A DNA stretch of 52,083 bases from an uncultured Bacilli bacterium (GTDB lineage: Bacteria > Bacillota_I > Bacilli_A > RF39 > UBA660). Location of the stretch: assembly GCA_934148015.1 (NCBI GenBank), contig CAKPCU010000008.1, positions 1 through 52,083 of the forward strand, written 5' to 3'. The notes under the pieces were generated by a model. It was not told the DNA's origin, did no database searches, and was given only the letters and a program-made list of their open reading frames with translations. Numbering within the stretch: position 1 is the stretch's first letter; each line of letters starts with the position of its first letter. Shown here in pieces: positions 50,032-52,083 of the stretch. A program made the position numbers and the translations under genes.

Positions 50032-50664
50032 ATGAAGAAAATAATAAATTATTTAAACGAAACAGTAAAAAAAGAAAAAAATATATTAATATTTAATACT
50101 ATTATATTTTTAGTAGGAGTTGTATTAGGAAGTTTATTTATTAATTTTATAACAAATGATGATAAAAAATTATTAATAGAACAGGTAAGTACTTTTTTTT
50201 CAAATGTAAAAAAGTTAACTAGTGATATATTTGGTTTTGAAAGTTTTCTTAGTATATTATTTAATAATCTATTAGTTTTAAGTATTATATTTGTACTTGG
50301 TATTTCTATGATAGGTATTCCAATTGTAATTTTTATACTATTTTTTAAAGGATTTATGTTAGGTACTACTATATCTACTATTATATTAAAGTATAGTATT
50401 AAAGGTATTATTGGAATTATTTTATATATATTTCCAGTATGTATATTAAGTATATGTGTATATTTATTTATGTGTTTTTATGCTATTTATGCATCTATAA
50501 AGTTTTTAAGAGCATTTTTAAAGAAAGATACACTTAATTTTAAGCAATTTTTAGGTAAATATTTACTTTCTTTTATTGTTAGCATTACGTTAATTTTACT
50601 ATTATCCTTACTTGATGCATATTTAACGCCTTTATTATTAAAGTTATTTACTTATTTAATATAA
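50032..50664 (+). CDS. spoIIM: SpoIIM-type membrane protein
   Basis: SpoIIM belongs to the septal peptidoglycan machinery that drives engulfment. The protein (210 aa) has about five membrane segments. The hallmark region is VLGISMIGIPIVIFILFFKG then FMLGTTIST, close to SpoIIM of Firmicutes. ATG 50032 has AAGGAG but the ribosome site lies in a hairpin. A terminator follows, so it is a single-gene unit. Confidence 0.85.
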   Translation: MKKIINYLNETVKKEKNILIFNTIIFLVGVVLGSLFINFITNDDKKLLIEQVSTFFSNVKKLTSDIFGFESFLSILFNNLLVLSIIFVLGISMIGIPIVIFILFFKGFMLGTTISTIILKYSIKGIIGIILYIFPVCILSICVYLFMCFYAIYASIKFLRAFLKKDTLNFKQFLGKYLLSFIVSITLILLLSLLDAYLTPLLLKLFTYLI

Positions 50665-50696
50665 AATTTAATTTACTACAAAAGAAAAAATTAATA

Positions 50697-50723
50697 ATTA
50701 GAGCTGTTTTAGCTCTTTTTTCT
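50697..50723 (+). terminator. Intrinsic terminator after spoIIM
   Basis: AGAGCT (50700-50705) pairs with AGCTCT (50711-50716), followed by a T run. Confidence 0.85.
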
Positions 50724-50732
50724 TTGTTTTTA

Positions 50733-50792
50733 TGTAATTAAAATGTAATATTATTGACAAAAATGTAAAAAAGTGTAAAATTATAAGTGTAA
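50733..50792 (+). promoter_or_regulatory. Promoter of the XRE gene with TGTAA repeats
   Basis: TTGACA (50754-50759), 16 bases, TAAAAT (50776-50781). Five TGTAA copies occur at 50733, 50744, 50764, 50774 and 50788, most spaced 10-11 or 20 bases apart, on one face of the helix. They may be regulator sites. Confidence 0.65.
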
Positions 50793-50816
50793 TATATAGT
50801 AGGGGAGAGACAAAGT

Positions 50817-51581
50817 ATGGATAAACTTAATGAAATATTACAAGAAGTAGGAATATCAAAGGTTAGGCTAGCAAAATATTTAGGAGTATCTAGGCAGATG
50901 ATATATAATTATTTAGAAATGAATGATATATCCAAATGGCCAAAAGATAAGAAGATGAAATTATTTAATCTTTTAGACATTAAGGAAGCTTCTGATTTAA
51001 ATAATATTAAAGTTGATACTGAGTTTATTAAAAAAGTTGATATGGTTTTAAATGGAGATTCATCCATAAATATTTCTAATTCTGAGATGATTGAATTTAA
51101 GGAATTAAAACCTAGAGAACAAGATTTATTAAATGATATTATTTTTATCATTAAAGAACGTTTTATTGAAGGAACTGAAGATACATATATTACGTATAAG
51201 TATTTATTACATTTTATTCAAGGTCTTGAAAACGTTAAAGAACTTAAATATATTATGGGTTATGTAGATAAGTTATTAGGTTTTGTTGATCCTAATGAAT
51301 ATGTATTTAATGAAGATGAACAGTTTATATTAGAAAGTATTATACATACTGCTATGAGTTTATATCGTAATGGTGGTGCTTCTAAAACTAGACTTACTGA
51401 ACAACATAAGAAATTTGTTGCCGAAATAGAACATAAGAACGAAGAAAAGTTAAGTAGAACTGAAGAAATAAATTCAGCTAAGATACAAGCTCTTCATGAA
51501 CTTGGATATAATGAAATAACTAGAGAAAATGCATCAGAGGTATTAGCTAAAATAGCTGAAATACAGTCTCGTGATGTATAG
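50817..51581 (+). CDS. XRE-type transcription regulator (254 aa)
   Basis: The first 60 residues form a helix-turn-helix: VRLAKYLGVSRQMIYNYLEM. The remainder is alpha-helical and of unknown type, possibly a sensor or oligomer domain (ELKPREQDLLNDIIFIIKER; TEQHKKFVAEIEHKN). ATG 50817 has GGGAGAG. Its promoter carries repeats, which suggests autoregulation. Confidence 0.8.
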   Translation: MDKLNEILQEVGISKVRLAKYLGVSRQMIYNYLEMNDISKWPKDKKMKLFNLLDIKEASDLNNIKVDTEFIKKVDMVLNGDSSINISNSEMIEFKELKPREQDLLNDIIFIIKERFIEGTEDTYITYKYLLHFIQGLENVKELKYIMGYVDKLLGFVDPNEYVFNEDEQFILESIIHTAMSLYRNGGASKTRLTEQHKKFVAEIEHKNEEKLSRTEEINSAKIQALHELGYNEITRENASEVLAKIAEIQSRDV

Positions 51582-51640
51582 TTAACTACTATATCGTACT
51601 TCGTATAATACATATTATGTTAACATTTATTATTTGAATA

Positions 51641-51671
51641 CAAGATAGCTAATATATAGTTATCTTTTTTT
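51641..51671 (+). terminator. Intrinsic terminator after the XRE gene
   Basis: AAGATAGCTA pairs with TAGTTATCTT (one G-T), then TTTTTT. Confidence 0.8.
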
Positions 51672-51866
51672 ATGTCGTAGTATGTTTATTCTTTAACTAT
51701 TACACTACTTCACTTGATATAAAAGCTTAGATTGATATTAAATCTTCACTTAGTATATTTATACTAATTCTATTTCTAATACGCTTATACTGTCTTATTT
51801 TAACTATTTTTATATATAATTAATCATTTAATTAACTACATATGAAGTATAATACATCTAATAATT
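51672..51866. other. Gene-free intergenic stretch
   Basis: A+T-rich, with an inverted repeat TTAGTATA-TT-TATACTAA (51750-51767). No gene is seen. Confidence 0.5.
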
Positions 51867-51893
51867 AAAAAAAAGCATAAATTTAGCTTATGT
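51867..51893 (-). terminator. Terminator of the minus-strand ZIP gene
   Basis: On the minus strand CATAA (51892-51888) pairs with TTATG (51880-51876) and is followed by C and a T run (51874-51867). The stem is short. Confidence 0.6.
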
Positions 51894-51968
51894 GTTTATA
51901 TACTATACTCCCCTATTATATTAGATAATAAATGATAGGGGACTTAAATTAATTTTTTTCATAAATAA

Positions 51969-52083
51969 CTATATACTCATTAAAAAGTGACTTAATATCA
52001 TTATAACAAAACCAATTATAAAGTACTTAAATACCTCTTTTAAGGTACCTTCCTTATATGCACCAGGAATAAGTTCATAAATA
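51969..52083 (-). CDS. C-terminal end of a ZIP family metal transporter (5' partial)
   Basis: The frame is open from the window end to TAG (complement of 51969-51971), 37 residues. It reads ELIPGAYKEGTLKEVFKY then FIIGFVIMILSHFLM. The ELIP-A motif and the last hydrophobic segment fit the C-terminal end of a ZIP importer. The rest lies outside. The direction is towards the XRE gene. Confidence 0.65.
   Translation of the reverse strand, partial: IYELIPGAYKEGTLKEVFKYFIIGFVIMILSHFLMSI

Noticed and set aside
51582..51640. lox-like sequence (ATATCGTACTTCGTATAATACATATTATGTTA)
   Set aside because: Bits recall recombination sites, but the arms do not form a consistent inverted repeat of lox type and no recombinase is near.

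Overview
The window is a strongly A+T-rich bacterial chromosome segment from a low-GC Firmicute. Typical Firmicutes signs are an alanyl-tRNA T-box leader, IreB, DUF1292, RbgA, AGGAGG-type ribosome sites, many TTGACA/TATAAT promoters and intrinsic terminators with U-tracts. Tryptophan is TGG, and genes such as ireB end in TGA, so the standard bacterial code applies and the Mycoplasma code does not. SpoIVB and SpoIIM point to a spore-forming lineage or one that has kept sporulation genes. The small, very AT-rich gene style and long low-complexity surface proteins suggest an uncultured gut Bacilli/RF39-like organism; this placement is inference.

Layout. 1-7 kb: the tail of an Rpn-type nuclease, recD2, small membrane proteins and two tandem giant prepilin-like proteins. 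6.8-13.1 kb: a T-box (specifier GCU) leading a P-loop kinase and alaS, then mltG, a methyltransferase, and ireB-ruvX-DUF1292. 13.4-17.1 kb: lepB, Nudix, ASCH, Sua5/YrdC and GNAT genes, with two disrupted genes and a patch of gene fragments. 17.2-22.9 kb: a RhuM-HAD pair set in front of rbgA, an unknown gene, rnhB and topA. 23.3-28.6 kb: an HD protein, tRNA-Arg, a GH25 lipoprotein, then patatin, pentapeptide-repeat and HD genes. 28.6-31.1 kb: an ArsR sensor and a zinc/cadmium P-type ATPase with a clear operator, then tRNA-Thr. 31.2-34.3 kb: a decayed element with a broken serine recombinase and an unexplained structured intergenic segment. 34.3-38.6 kb: a surface protein, a thymidylate-kinase-like protein, an Mn-type CDF exporter and unknowns. 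38.6-42.5 kb: ruvA-ruvB-queA-tgt. 43.5-52 kb: xseA-xseB, a nucleotidyltransferase, a transglutaminase-like surface protein, spoIVB, spoIIM, an XRE regulator and the end of a ZIP transporter.

Working together. Housekeeping blocks keep Bacillus-like neighbours (recD2 near alaS; rbgA-rnhB-topA; ruvAB-queA-tgt; xseAB near spoIVB). DNA repair is well represented (RecD2, RuvX, RuvAB, exonuclease VII, TopA, RNase HII). Metal balance is served by the ArsR/CadA pair, the CDF exporter and the ZIP importer. Between these blocks lie accessory patches with visible gene decay (14.7-17.1 kb and 31.1-34.3 kb).

Most noteworthy: the RhuM-HAD cassette flanked on its left by fragments resembling both a RhuM start and the rbgA start; two tandem giant prepilin-like proteins; a 9-bp hairpin over the spoIIM ribosome site; TGTAA repeats over the XRE promoter; and an unidentified structured transcript candidate at 34145-34266. 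No CRISPR array, rRNA or replication origin was seen.
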